This document shows positions 1-9,110 of a DNA stretch of 64,000 nt, one piece after another. This DNA is from Enterobacter chengduensis (GTDB lineage: Bacteria > Pseudomonadota > Gammaproteobacteria > Enterobacterales > Enterobacteriaceae), in the NCBI RefSeq assembly GCF_001984825.2, contig NZ_CP043318.1, forward strand, positions 3,100,001 through 3,164,000, read 5' to 3'. The notes under the pieces are model-generated. The model was not told the DNA's origin, ran no database searches, and saw only the letters and a program-made list of their open reading frames with translations. Both the position numbers and the translations under genes were made by a program. Within the stretch, counting starts at the first letter, position 1. Each line of letters begins with the position of its first letter.

Positions 1-2168
1 GGCTTCGGTGGATTACCCACTTTACCCGTCAGCGTTTTCTCTTCTGAATAGCCCCATCCAGATGAAATTTCTGCGGCATTGATTGCGCGCACGCGCACCA
101 GGTAGCGACCCGCATAAATCCCCGGGACGTCGAATGATGTGGTGGAGCTGCGCGGCACGTTAACCCAGTTCCCGTCGTTGCGGCGCCACTGCGCTTCATA
201 AGCGATAGCGTTCTGCGCCTGGTCCCAGCTCACACGCATCGTTTCGACGCTGATATTTTGCTGCACCACGGAAAACGAGCTGATCACGATGTTAGCAGGC
301 GGCGACTGGTTACCCGGAGGGATCACACTCACTGGCCGCTGGTCGATGATGGCTCCGGTATCGATGCGGGCATATTTATCCGGGTCATGCCATGCGCCAG
401 TAATCGAGAAAGTGCCATCATCTTTTTCGGAAACGCTGACAACACGATACTGCTGCGCGTAGAGCTCGTCAGATTCAACCACCCAAACAGCTTCGACCTG
501 TGGCGTCTCACTGTATGCCGTGGTGACTGTTACTGATTCCCCGTTTACGGCCTGAATGGTCCTGCTCTGCGACACTCCGGATGGTAAGTTGAGAATAAGG
601 CGATCACCTGCTGCTGCATCTGCCACGCGGTCAAGTTTGATAACCCGACCGTTAACGGCGCTGATGCGGCCGCCCATAACCTTTCCGGAAAGCAGCTCGT
701 CTGCCACGGCTATGATGTACCCCGGCTGCGGAATGTTTCCGTCCAGCCCGACATCAAACGAAACAACGCGATCCTTGTTGTTGGTGAGGATACCCCAGCG
801 CCCCTTTCGGTTCGCCTCTGACTGCCTAGTGCAGCCGATGGCTGTCATTTCCAGCTGATTGAAGCCGTACCGCGCCACCAACGCCTGCTCAAATACCGGC
901 TCCATCGCGTCGGCATAGGCGTTACCGGGATCTGACCATGAAACCAACGCCGTGGTGTAGCGGCTTTTCGTGGTGCTGCTCGAATAGGTGAAGCGACCGC
1001 CAATAACGTTAGCGCGCGTGTAGCTGTAATCAACATCGCGCGGCATGTCAGCCAGGGCCACAATCTGATCCCCGCCCCAGTAGGTCATGCCACGGAAGAT
1101 AGCAGCAAAATCACGCAGGACTGTGTAGGCGTCGTTCCGGTCCTGAATATACACGTTGCAGGTATAACGTGGTTCGGTACCGTTGCCCCCTTTGCCGTCT
1201 GGTACCAGCTGATCACAATACTGGGCCACTGGGTAAAGAGTCCATTTATCGATATTAGCCGCCGTCAGGCGATCACCTAGGCCGAAGCGGTCGGACACCA
1301 CCAGGTCGTAGAAAATCCACGCAGGGTTGTCCGTCCATGCCCATTTAAAGGCCCCAAGCCAAGTACCGCTGTAAGTGCGGGTTTCAGGGTCGTAGGTATC
1401 AGGCACGCGGATAACGCGGCCGCGGGGCTCGCATGAGATCTGCGGGATAGAGCCGTTAAACTGGCTGGAATCGAATTCGATATAAAGCAGCGCTGTGTTC
1501 GGGTAACGTAGTTTGGCGTCAATTACCTCGGTGAAGCTCTGCAGCGTCATCGTGTCGCCGATCTTCGCGCTGTTGGCATCAGAGGTAATCTTACGCAGTC
1601 GTATTGTCCAGGTACTGCCAGCCTGCGGTAAATCGATACGGTGGCTGCGCTCATATCCTGATGTCGTTTTCCCGGTCACGCTGGTATTGAGTACCGTCTG
1701 CCATGTGCCGCCGTCCGTCTGCAGGTCAATCGCATAATTGACCGAGTAACCCACCAGATCGCCGTCGTCCTCCTGTTTGAAAAGCGAGGGCCATTTCAGA
1801 CGCAGGCGAACCGCTGAAAGCTGCGTATTGGTAAAGGTGCGCGTCCATGCTGTAGCGCTTGATACCTCAGTTCCTACGCTGATTTCGTTTTCGGTACCGG
1901 GAATACCCTGAATATATTTTTGCGCCTGCGTTCCCGCGCGAAACTCCCACGTTACACCGCTGAAGTTTTGGGAGCCGTCAGCATTCTCCAGGGCCGTTCC
2001 GTCCAGATAGATATCTTTTCCGGTTAGCTGCCCTGCAAATTCCCCTTCCCCAAGCGCAACGAGGATTTTGGCCTTCGCTACAGATTGCAGATCATCAGGC
2101 TGTTCGGTAGGGGTTCGGGAACTGGAACTGCCGCCCTTGCGGCCCTTCAACACTTTTTCTGTAGCCAT
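1..2168 (-). CDS. J: Tail tip / host specificity protein J, N-terminal 722 codons (runs off the window)
   Basis: This is the lambda J-type protein at the tail tip, which contacts the outer-membrane receptor. The reading frame opens with ATG at 2168 (MATEKVLKGRKGG) and stays open to the left edge. The N-terminal part matches the J family (glycine/serine-rich start, then a block with LGEGEFAGQL and DIYLDGT). A fibronectin-III-like stretch (VSWDQAQNAIAYEAQWRR) lies near the window edge. The receptor-binding C-terminus is outside the window. It is the last gene seen in the leftward tail operon, after I. A terminator-like hairpin sits between I and J, so its expression probably needs antitermination. 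Family assignment is firm; receptor specificity cannot be read. Confidence 0.93.
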   Translation of the reverse strand, partial: MATEKVLKGRKGGSSSSRTPTEQPDDLQSVAKAKILVALGEGEFAGQLTGKDIYLDGTALENADGSQNFSGVTWEFRAGTQAQKYIQGIPGTENEISVGTEVSSATAWTRTFTNTQLSAVRLRLKWPSLFKQEDDGDLVGYSVNYAIDLQTDGGTWQTVLNTSVTGKTTSGYERSHRIDLPQAGSTWTIRLRKITSDANSAKIGDTMTLQSFTEVIDAKLRYPNTALLYIEFDSSQFNGSIPQISCEPRGRVIRVPDTYDPETRTYSGTWLGAFKWAWTDNPAWIFYDLVVSDRFGLGDRLTAANIDKWTLYPVAQYCDQLVPDGKGGNGTEPRYTCNVYIQDRNDAYTVLRDFAAIFRGMTYWGGDQIVALADMPRDVDYSYTRANVIGGRFTYSSSTTKSRYTTALVSWSDPGNAYADAMEPVFEQALVARYGFNQLEMTAIGCTRQSEANRKGRWGILTNNKDRVVSFDVGLDGNIPQPGYIIAVADELLSGKVMGGRISAVNGRVIKLDRVADAAAGDRLILNLPSGVSQSRTIQAVNGESVTVTTAYSETPQVEAVWVVESDELYAQQYRVVSVSEKDDGTFSITGAWHDPDKYARIDTGAIIDQRPVSVIPPGNQSPPANIVISSFSVVQQNISVETMRVSWDQAQNAIAYEAQWRRNDGNWVNVPRSSTTSFDVPGIYAGRYLVRVRAINAAEISSGWGYSEEKTLTGKVGNPPK

Positions 2169-2177
2169 ATTGCGCCC

Positions 2178-2202
2178 ATAAAAAAAGCCACCCCAAGGTG
2201 GC
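2178..2202 (-). terminator. Intrinsic-type hairpin between I and J
   Basis: A perfect 6-bp stem, GCCACC/GGTGGC (2187-2192 with 2197-2202), with a CCAA loop is followed on the minus strand by seven T residues. It lies within the tail operon, in the 53-bp gap between I and J, so an unmodified polymerase should often stop here. Confidence 0.6.
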
Positions 2203-2221
2203 CTGAAAAAAGGATTGTTAT

Positions 2222-2812
2222 CTACTGCTGATCTTCGACATAAATTCCGGCTGAGATAATTGCTCCTCCGATTCTCCGGCGACCATAAAGAAGCGGTACC
2301 GGGTAGCCCTGAGCAGCGGTGTTTGTCACGCTACCGAATGCGTAGGATGCGCGGTTATCTGCACTTTGTTTGCTGGCTAATCCGGTTGGCTGAGGAGATA
2401 GCATCTGGACAACACCACCCGCAATCATAGCTCCACCAGCCATCATTACATTTACACCCCAAGCCTGGGCAAAACCAAATGTAGCAATGGCACCTACTGC
2501 AACAATAACAGCACCCAATAATGTCTGAAGTACACCAGCCTTTTTGCTTCCGATGATAACCGGTACAATCCTTACCACTTCACCAGTTACCGGAAACCCT
2601 AGGTCATCAACTCCTATGTTTTTCTTTCCTTTAAAAATGGCAAAGGTTAGCCCGCGACGCTTGCTGTTTACCATATAACTTTCAAACCCGGAGATTGTTT
2701 TTGCGAGTGCTACACCTGCTTCAGAAACTTTACTGATAAGTCGCCAATGAGTTTTACCAAATATTTTCCCGGGTTCGCCGCCGAGTTCAATTCGAGTCAT
2801 TATTTCAGACAT
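2222..2812 (-). CDS. I: Tail assembly protein I
   Basis: 196-residue protein of the lambda gpI family, needed for assembly of the tail tip complex; not known to be retained in the virion. It has the usual glycine/alanine-rich hydrophobic middle (about residues 98-132, two membrane-like stretches) followed by a C-terminal GYPVPLLYGRRRIGG motif. ATG at 2812. It normally follows K directly; here a lipoprotein gene and a terminator-like hairpin sit between K and I, and another hairpin follows I. Confidence 0.9.
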   Translation of the reverse strand: MSEIMTRIELGGEPGKIFGKTHWRLISKVSEAGVALAKTISGFESYMVNSKRRGLTFAIFKGKKNIGVDDLGFPVTGEVVRIVPVIIGSKKAGVLQTLLGAVIVAVGAIATFGFAQAWGVNVMMAGGAMIAGGVVQMLSPQPTGLASKQSADNRASYAFGSVTNTAAQGYPVPLLYGRRRIGGAIISAGIYVEDQQ

Positions 2813-2830
2813 ATAAACCTCTTAAAAATA

Positions 2831-2851
2831 AAAAACCCCGCCTGAGCGAGG
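2831..2851 (-). terminator. Intrinsic-type hairpin after the lipoprotein moron
   Basis: CCTCGC-TCAG-GCGGGG on the minus strand (one A·C mismatch) is followed by six T residues. It sits 20 bases after the stop of the lipoprotein gene and before I, and so closes the moron unit. Confidence 0.6.
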
Positions 2852-2870
2852 TTATATATAATTGTTGTAT

Positions 2871-3284
2871 TCAAAATGCTGTAGGGTAGATACCAAAATC
2901 ACCGTTGGTTCCGTAACCAACTCTAAACATCAATACTCCAGTATCTGTCACCTTACCCGACTGTTCGCTCATGCCTCCGCCACACATACCTTTGGGCCAA
3001 GCGCTAAAGATATGATCTCCAATTTTGGGATAGACCGTTACCTTTTGAGCTGTGTCTAAGTCTGCGATCTCCTTGCCATCAACATAAACTCGGGTCATGC
3101 AGGCGCTGCCCATAAAACCAGAGTCGCGTTTGATTATTACCTTGCCAGTCCCTTCTTTTTTAACTAACAGTGTATTGTTGATAACCTGTTTTGCAGGAAC
3201 ATCCTGTGCTTGTTCATTTGTCACCGGCTTAGTTGCACAACCAGCAACCATTAAGATGGAGGTAAAAACTAAAATTCTTTTCAT
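2871..3284 (-). CDS. Prophage-encoded lipoprotein inserted in the tail operon (moron)
   Basis: 137-residue predicted lipoprotein: MKRILVF start, hydrophobic signal segment, and lipobox VAGC at residues 13-16 giving lipidated Cys16. The mature part has a conserved-looking core (VIIKRDSGFMGSACMTRVYV) seen in a family of lambdoid-prophage lipoproteins. ATG at 3284 was chosen over an upstream in-frame ATG at 3320 because the signal peptide begins there and a purine-rich GGGGATAGGG precedes it. It lies between K and I, which are normally adjacent in lambda, and is followed by a terminator. By position it resembles cor/llp-type superinfection-exclusion lipoproteins, but no sequence match to Cor is claimed. 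Confidence 0.8.
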   Translation of the reverse strand: MKRILVFTSILMVAGCATKPVTNEQAQDVPAKQVINNTLLVKKEGTGKVIIKRDSGFMGSACMTRVYVDGKEIADLDTAQKVTVYPKIGDHIFSAWPKGMCGGGMSEQSGKVTDTGVLMFRVGYGTNGDFGIYPTAF

Positions 3285-3313
3285 ATCCCTATCCCCTTTG
3301 GTTTTGCAAAAGG

Positions 3314-4024
3314 TTAGCACAGAGATTTGTAACGTAGAATCTTCATCGTCCTTTCTTGCCAGTAGCCACCATACGGCACGCGCTGGCTCAGATGTCCGTA
3401 CAGGTGGTGCAGCAGCATATTACCCTCCAGCAGGATTCCCGCATGGTTCCACTTATCAGCCTGGACCTGCATGATCACCATATCGCCGGGTTTCGGTGGC
3501 CCGTCAAATTCACGGAAACCGCACTCGTACCAGCAATCCTGATAGAAGTTGTCCGGATAGTCGTTTTCCCACCAAGGATAATCCACACGGTAATCGTTGA
3601 GCTCGATACCATGCGTTTGCCGGAAATAGCTCATTACCAGCCCCCAGCAGTCGAAGTGGCCAAGCACAAACGGACGCTCCAGCAGCGGCAATTCTCCGCG
3701 AGGCTGAATGGTGCGTAAATCTCCCTCCGGCCAGCTTACGATGTGCCAGGTTAAAAGCGTTGCATCGCATTGCGCTTTATCCAGTTCGCTCGGTTGCGTC
3801 GTGGCATCAGGGTGACTGTGAGCGATGGCGATTACCGTTCCCCAGTCCTCAGCGGTTGCATAGTCCTCGGGGCAAAGGACAAAATTTTCCTCCGGCGCCG
3901 CGGCAAGATTCCGGCACGGGAAGTAACGTTCAACTCGGCTTTTCTGCGCCACCACGCCGCAACACTCACGAGGATATTCTGCTGCAGCATGCGCCATAAT
4001 CGCATCGATGGTTTTCTGACGCAT
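3314..4024 (-). CDS. K: Tail tip protein K (JAB/MPN metalloprotease-like + NlpC/P60 domain)
   Basis: 236-residue two-domain protein. Residues 1-110 form a JAB/MPN domain with Glu in YPRECCG and the metal motif HSHPD followed by Ser and Asp (PSELDKAQCD). Residues 115-236 are an NlpC/P60 peptidase with catalytic Cys in FDCWGL and His in NHAGI. In lambda, gpK is a tail-tip component thought to help DNA entry by cutting peptidoglycan. The start at 4024 has AGGAG 6 bases upstream, inside the end of L. It follows L directly. Confidence 0.92.
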   Translation of the reverse strand: MRQKTIDAIMAHAAAEYPRECCGVVAQKSRVERYFPCRNLAAAPEENFVLCPEDYATAEDWGTVIAIAHSHPDATTQPSELDKAQCDATLLTWHIVSWPEGDLRTIQPRGELPLLERPFVLGHFDCWGLVMSYFRQTHGIELNDYRVDYPWWENDYPDNFYQDCWYECGFREFDGPPKPGDMVIMQVQADKWNHAGILLEGNMLLHHLYGHLSQRVPYGGYWQERTMKILRYKSLC

Positions 4025-4025
4025 A

Positions 4026-4784
4026 TCAGCTCCTGATCAAAGATGTTCCGGGGAAACCACCATGCGAAAGCTCATTATCTTCGCCGAAACGCAGTTTGCA
4101 GGCCGTCAGCGTGCCGTTGCATTCATCAAGTGATGGATCGCTAACCGGGTTGTTGTTTTTATCGAAATATCGGGTTCCGGCATAATCGCAGCCGTCGCCG
4201 GTGCGATATTTATTCCGGATGCACCAGGTACACAGGGAATGAAGCTGGCGCGTCGGGATCATTTGCCCCTGCAGGTCCATCGGGCTGGACAGAACAAACT
4301 CAACGGTTTCACCAGCAAGCTCGCCCGTTTTCCCGTCGATATACCAGACCTGCAACTTTTCCTGAGTTGGGTCTGCTGTAGGGTTACCGGCTGTGAAATT
4401 TCTGGCATCGAGATATTTTTCTTTTGTGTCGTGAATAGTGACTTTAGCCTGCAGCAGATCGTCATACGCAAGACACAGGGCAGAAATGGAGCTTTCGATG
4501 TTCGCAACCGTCAGGGAAGGCGTTGCATTGCTCCCACTGGTTGATTTCTCCAGACCTTCCAGCTGATACGGCCAGGCGGCGTATTCATTTCCCTGCCACC
4601 AGATTGGTTTCGCCGGAAGCTTGGACTCATCACCACCAGCGGCGATGATTTCCGCTTCTGTGTGGGGAATGTTGTAATTGTGAAAGCGGAGAACGTCCGT
4701 TAGCCCAAAGGAAGAACCGTCCACTTCAATCAGACGAACATCGTTTCCGGATTCCAGCTTCTGATAATCTGCGTTTAAGCTCAT
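4026..4784 (-). CDS. L: Minor tail protein L
   Basis: 252 residues, lambda gpL family, a tail-tip protein that in lambda carries a [4Fe-4S] cluster. The C-terminal cysteines needed for such a cluster are present (CTWC, GDGCDY, DECNG, TACKL, about residues 187-235). The start overlaps the stop of M by 4 bases (ATGA), so translation is coupled. Confidence 0.9.
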   Translation of the reverse strand: MSLNADYQKLESGNDVRLIEVDGSSFGLTDVLRFHNYNIPHTEAEIIAAGGDESKLPAKPIWWQGNEYAAWPYQLEGLEKSTSGSNATPSLTVANIESSISALCLAYDDLLQAKVTIHDTKEKYLDARNFTAGNPTADPTQEKLQVWYIDGKTGELAGETVEFVLSSPMDLQGQMIPTRQLHSLCTWCIRNKYRTGDGCDYAGTRYFDKNNNPVSDPSLDECNGTLTACKLRFGEDNELSHGGFPGTSLIRS

Positions 4785-5119
4785 GGTTTAAATGCCTGGA
4801 TGAATGTAGCAGTCAGTGACCAGTTGCCTCCCCCCATTGGGGAGGGCTTGTACTGTTTGCATCGATAAAGCCCCAAATCCTCAAGCGGCGGCTTCCATGC
4901 AAACGCCCTTGTTCCCTCATGGCGATCAAGAAAGTCTTTAATAGACTTGATATAGGGTTCCAGACCTACGAAGGTCAGATCCCAACTTTGCGAGCGTGGG
5001 TTAAGTCCGTCGCCGGATGTCTGGGTATAACCATCTCCGAACTGCGCCTCACGCGTACGCATGGTGACATCCTGAGAGGGATTTACCCGAGGGCTCCAGT
5101 TGAAAGTTTCCAGCGCCAT
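4781..5119 (-). CDS. M: Minor tail protein M
   Basis: 112 residues of the gpM family, which joins the tail tip complex around the tape measure end. Starts MALETFNWSPR; typical DVTMRTREAQFGDGYTQ block. Its ATG overlaps the tape-measure stop (TAATG). Gene order H-M-L-K is that of lambda. Confidence 0.92.
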   Translation of the reverse strand: MALETFNWSPRVNPSQDVTMRTREAQFGDGYTQTSGDGLNPRSQSWDLTFVGLEPYIKSIKDFLDRHEGTRAFAWKPPLEDLGLYRCKQYKPSPMGGGNWSLTATFIQAFKP

Positions 5120-8100
5120 TACCGCCTCCCGTTTGTACTGTTCCAGATTGCCCCTCCGGGACGAAGATCAGCCTGTATCAGCTTTCGGTATTCATCTCTG
5201 ACAAAATTGCCTACGCTTTTGCCGAATTTCTCCAGCCCACCAGATGATTGCGATGCCGTACTGCCATCGCTATTGATAGTGATGAATACCTGAGGAGCAG
5301 CACCTTCAGAGCTACCCCCTGACACTGCGCGAACCCCAAGTGAACCATCAGCTGCCCGAGTCAATGGCATGATCGCTTCTGGTCCCGCCTCCCCCATTAC
5401 TCCCGCCCCTTTCGCGAATGCGAAAAAAGTAGGGTTATCGACAACCTGACCGCTGTAGGCACTTAAGTCTGAGGAGGAATAAACGCCGCCTTTAGCATTG
5501 AACTGAAAATTGCTTCCGTAATCGGCAATTGCTGTCCCTGAGCTGCCTGCCGTACTTCCACTTACACCGCCAAGCACACTCGAACCAACACCCATAATCG
5601 AACTCAGGATTGTATTAGTTACCAGCGCCTGCGATGCCATATCGACGAGGTTTTGAATTATCGACTGGGTAAGCGTGGAGAAGAGGTTGATCATGCCCTC
5701 TTTAAAGGTCTGCGTGTTAGTCAGCAGCCCCGTCATGACATTAGTGGTACGCTCGCGGGTAGCCTCAACCAAGCCGATCGCCAGATTATTGAAGTCACTC
5801 TGTGAGCGATATAATTCCAGCGCGGTCTGATACTGTGCATCAGCAGAATCTTTACTGCTCTTCTGCATAAGCATTTCGTATTGCTGCTTGCTTACAGCGC
5901 CATTGCGATAGTAGGTCTCGATCAGGCTTTGCTGCTGTACGAGTTGATTCCTTTGCTGGGCAAGTGGATCAACGTCCCCGGCAAGCTCAAGACGTGGTGC
6001 TGAAATAGCATTAGCCTGTGCCTGTAGGATTTGTCGCGATGTCTCCTGTGAAAGGGTGACACGCGCAGCCATATACTCCTTTTCAGTAAGCAGACGGGCA
6101 TCAAGAAGCGACTTCAGCTCCTGACTTGCTTCCTTTTCCTGATTGATTGCCGAGCGCGCGGGTGAGTACTGCTCGACAAGTTCTGTGCGTTGCTTCTGGT
6201 AGTTCTCGGTATTCATCAGCAGCGCGCGCTGCAGGTCCTGCTCACTTGCCCCATTTTTTCGAGCTGCGGCAATAAGTTTTTCCCGGCTGGCCCTTTCCTG
6301 CAGGTCGATTCTGCCAAGGCTGGTTGCGTGAGCTTCTTCGATTTCCCTGCGCAACTGAAGGTACTGATTAACCGTTTCCTTTTTGGCTTTCTCAGTATCT
6401 TCTCCAGTCCACGGCGTGGTAACACCTTCACCGGCTTTCGCTGTCTGAGCCGTAATGGTTTTGATGTCATTAGCGAGCGATTTAGCTTGATCTGCAATCC
6501 CTGTCTGGACTAAAAATCGCGCCTTGCTGACGTTCTCAAGATTAGACTGTGTTGTTTCTAACCCCTTATTCACAGATTCGAGATCAGCTTCAGCGCGTTT
6601 TTTGCTGTCCTCTACGCCTTTTTTCTGTCGGAATGGGTCAAAACCACCGAGGCTATCAAGCCTGCTGTCTGCGTCCTGAATCTCCTTGATCAGCTGGTTA
6701 CGCTGGGTGATCTGATTTTCATACTGGTCCTGCAGGTCAATCTGCTTAACTGCCAGCTGTTTATCAGACATCTGCATCAGTGCAGCAGTAGTCTCAATTA
6801 CAGCATCCTTGAGGTTAATTGCTGACTGCCGGGCATCCTTCGCCTGCTGATGAAAATACAGGAGCGCCGAACCTGCCAGCATTGCAGCGCCGAACGGTCC
6901 ACCAACCAGTGCTAATGCCCCGCGGGCAAGCCCAACTGCAACCGAGGCAGCCCGCGCAGATACTGAGACCTGGCGATTTGCTGCAGCCAGTTGCATTTTC
7001 GCCCGGGTTGCCAGATTCGTTTGCTCGGTCTCTTCTCGAATTAACCGGTTAAACTCGCCCTGGTAATTAACGTTCAGGCCTTGTTGCCTGGCGGTCTTTT
7101 CCATCTGGCGGTAGTACCCAAACTCGGCATCATTTCGCTTAAGTGTGGCGGCAGTTGCTTCAAGCGTTTTGCGTGCACCGTCAGCCTGGGCAGCAGCCGC
7201 AGCTTTTACGGCTGCCTGATTTTGTTGCCAGGCGCTTACGTTTTCGCGAAGACCTGCAGTTAGTTTTGTCGAGAGAACGGGGATCAATGTGTACAAGGCT
7301 ACGCTTGCAACAGCATTGAAATTATCGGTGAGCAGGTTTATTCCATCGGTTACTGACTGAATACCTGAACGCAGTGGGCCGGTACTGCTTTGGCCTATCT
7401 TAATGATCATGCCTTCAAACGCACTGGTCAGCCCCATGATGTCGCCATTCAGGTTATTCACGCGAATAGCGGCCTGTTCATGAGCAGTCTGGGTTCCGGT
7501 GAGGGCCTGTGTTAATGCATCAAGTTTGCTGCGATTGTCCACCAGCACGGAGGCCGCATTGATATTCTCAACACCGAAAAGTTTTACAGCCTGTGCGGTA
7601 GAAAGATTTTTCTTCGACAAGTTCTCCAGTGCGCCACTGAGACCTACGACTGAAGGTTTCAGTGTTTTGTCAGTGCCTTTCTCAAGGGACAGGATCACGT
7701 TTCTCAACGCAGTACCTGCCTCACCTCCTTTAATTTCACGCTCTGCAAGAACCTGAATCGCTGCGTTCAGCGTTTCAAAACCGACTCCTGCCTGTGCAGC
7801 GGCCACACCGCCATTTTTGATGGCTGCGGCTGTATCTGCAATTTCAGATGCCCCGAACTTGGCACCAGCTGCCAGCACGTTGATATAACGGTCAGCTTCC
7901 TGAGCACCTGCTCCGAACTGATTAAGTGAAAGAGCCAGAGTACGGGTTGCATCAGGCAATGTTGAACCTGCAGCCTGAGCAAGTGTAAGCGCGCTTTTTG
8001 TCGCAGCCGTAAGCCCATCTGCTGTCTGAAGAAGTTCAGGCTTAGCTGATGCCATCAACTTCAGGGCTTCAACCGCCTGGCTCGCACTATATTCTGTGCT

Positions 8101-8445
8101 TCGCCCCATTTCCTGAGCTGCTTCATCAAGCGTCTTTAACTGGGCTCCCGTCGCACCAGTGATGGCAGAAAGATCGGACAGGGCCTGCCCGTATTCACGC
8201 GTGGTAGTAATGATGGCACCAAGTGATAAACCGGCACCGGCAAATCCTGCCAGGCGGCCAGCAACACCTGCAATGGTTTTACCCATCCGGGAATAAGCTT
8301 CATCTGTCTTTTTAGCATCTTCCTGTGCGTTACGGTTGAAGCGCTTTGATGAGTTCTCAGCATCACCGTAGGCACCCATCAACTGAGATTTAAAATTGGC
8401 TGCGTTGAGATGCAGCCCGACGGCAAGGGAGGCAACGTCAGCCAT
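5119..8445 (-). CDS. H: Tape measure protein (lambda gpH type)
   Basis: About 1,108 residues; sets tail length and is ejected into the cell envelope with the DNA. It is mostly alpha-helical with long coiled-coil regions, an N-terminal TP901-type tape-measure domain (residues about 70-330, including ATGAQLKTLDEAAQEMGR) and hydrophobic helices around residues 500-535. Start set at ATG 8445 (MADVASLAVG), whose A and TG overlap the TAA of the G-T frame; an upstream in-frame start at 8475 would only add unconserved residues. Next gene is M. Confidence 0.93.
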   Translation of the reverse strand: MADVASLAVGLHLNAANFKSQLMGAYGDAENSSKRFNRNAQEDAKKTDEAYSRMGKTIAGVAGRLAGFAGAGLSLGAIITTTREYGQALSDLSAITGATGAQLKTLDEAAQEMGRSTEYSASQAVEALKLMASAKPELLQTADGLTAATKSALTLAQAAGSTLPDATRTLALSLNQFGAGAQEADRYINVLAAGAKFGASEIADTAAAIKNGGVAAAQAGVGFETLNAAIQVLAEREIKGGEAGTALRNVILSLEKGTDKTLKPSVVGLSGALENLSKKNLSTAQAVKLFGVENINAASVLVDNRSKLDALTQALTGTQTAHEQAAIRVNNLNGDIMGLTSAFEGMIIKIGQSSTGPLRSGIQSVTDGINLLTDNFNAVASVALYTLIPVLSTKLTAGLRENVSAWQQNQAAVKAAAAAQADGARKTLEATAATLKRNDAEFGYYRQMEKTARQQGLNVNYQGEFNRLIREETEQTNLATRAKMQLAAANRQVSVSARAASVAVGLARGALALVGGPFGAAMLAGSALLYFHQQAKDARQSAINLKDAVIETTAALMQMSDKQLAVKQIDLQDQYENQITQRNQLIKEIQDADSRLDSLGGFDPFRQKKGVEDSKKRAEADLESVNKGLETTQSNLENVSKARFLVQTGIADQAKSLANDIKTITAQTAKAGEGVTTPWTGEDTEKAKKETVNQYLQLRREIEEAHATSLGRIDLQERASREKLIAAARKNGASEQDLQRALLMNTENYQKQRTELVEQYSPARSAINQEKEASQELKSLLDARLLTEKEYMAARVTLSQETSRQILQAQANAISAPRLELAGDVDPLAQQRNQLVQQQSLIETYYRNGAVSKQQYEMLMQKSSKDSADAQYQTALELYRSQSDFNNLAIGLVEATRERTTNVMTGLLTNTQTFKEGMINLFSTLTQSIIQNLVDMASQALVTNTILSSIMGVGSSVLGGVSGSTAGSSGTAIADYGSNFQFNAKGGVYSSSDLSAYSGQVVDNPTFFAFAKGAGVMGEAGPEAIMPLTRAADGSLGVRAVSGGSSEGAAPQVFITINSDGSTASQSSGGLEKFGKSVGNFVRDEYRKLIQADLRPGGAIWNSTNGRR

Positions 8446-9046
8446 TACATTAACGCTCTCATTACGGCCGCACACTGATCGTCAACTTTACTGACAACAG
8501 CGGGAGGCGGGGTTTCAGGAAGTGGCCCACTCTCCTCGCCAGGACGGCTGATAGCACCGGAACGAAGGAAATACGCGCGCCAGTGGTAGAGAGTGTCTAC
8601 CGGGAGTGAAGCTATCTTTGACGGATCGGGCTCGCCCCAGCGGTCGGCCAGCCAGAAAATAAGCTCAAGCCAGGGCGAGCTGGTTAGTTTTTTTCCGCAT
8701 CCTCAAGCTTGCCCAGGGCATGTTTTTTGACGGTTGCAATAGCGTCCAGCAGGGCCACGTTGTCATGCGCCTGCAGCAGTTCTGCTGCGGTGGGCTTGTC
8801 TTCCGTTGCGATTGAGCTGCCGTCAGGCTGAACCAGGCAGTCGACAATCAGCTGCACGCTAAGCTCTGAGGCTTTACGGGCATCTTCGGCAATCTGGCTG
8901 TCACGCAGCGCTTCTTCATGATCAATGAGTTCGCCTGCAGTCATGCGGCGAAGATAAACGGTTGTTCCAAAAATTTCGGCAGTAACAATTGCGTTTTTAG
9001 GTTTCAGCAGAGCTGATTTCAGAGCAGAGACGTCGATGGTAGACAT
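8445..9046 (-). CDS. Tail assembly chaperone G-T, made by -1 ribosomal frameshift
   Basis: The G frame ends ...AEKN-stop. A perfect slippery heptamer A AAA AAC occupies 8687-8693 on the minus strand, just before that stop. Slipping -1 there moves ribosomes into a frame that continues LTSSPWLELIFWLADRWG and runs without interruption for 80 codons to a TAA at 8445, which overlaps the tape-measure ATG. The product is about 200 residues. This is the conserved lambda-type G/GT arrangement, in which the two proteins chaperone the tape measure during tail tube assembly. No ATG is needed for the T part. Frameshift efficiency cannot be judged. Confidence 0.88.
8684..9046 (-). CDS. G: Tail assembly chaperone G (unshifted product)
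   Basis: 120 residues, starting MSTIDVSALKS at ATG 9046, with AGGAAA 8 bases upstream; the longer in-frame start at 9094 lacks this signal. It is rich in acidic residues and helix-forming. Lies between the major tail protein and the tape measure, as in lambda, and is the zero-frame product of the slippery-site pair. Confidence 0.88.
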   Translation of the reverse strand: MSTIDVSALKSALLKPKNAIVTAEIFGTTVYLRRMTAGELIDHEEALRDSQIAEDARKASELSVQLIVDCLVQPDGSSIATEDKPTAAELLQAHDNVALLDAIATVKKHALGKLEDAEKN

Positions 9047-9110
9047 AATTTTTCCTGAATATGAAAAAGTTAAAGGCCGCCAGAAAGCGGCCAATGAAGA
9101 ATGTTATGGA

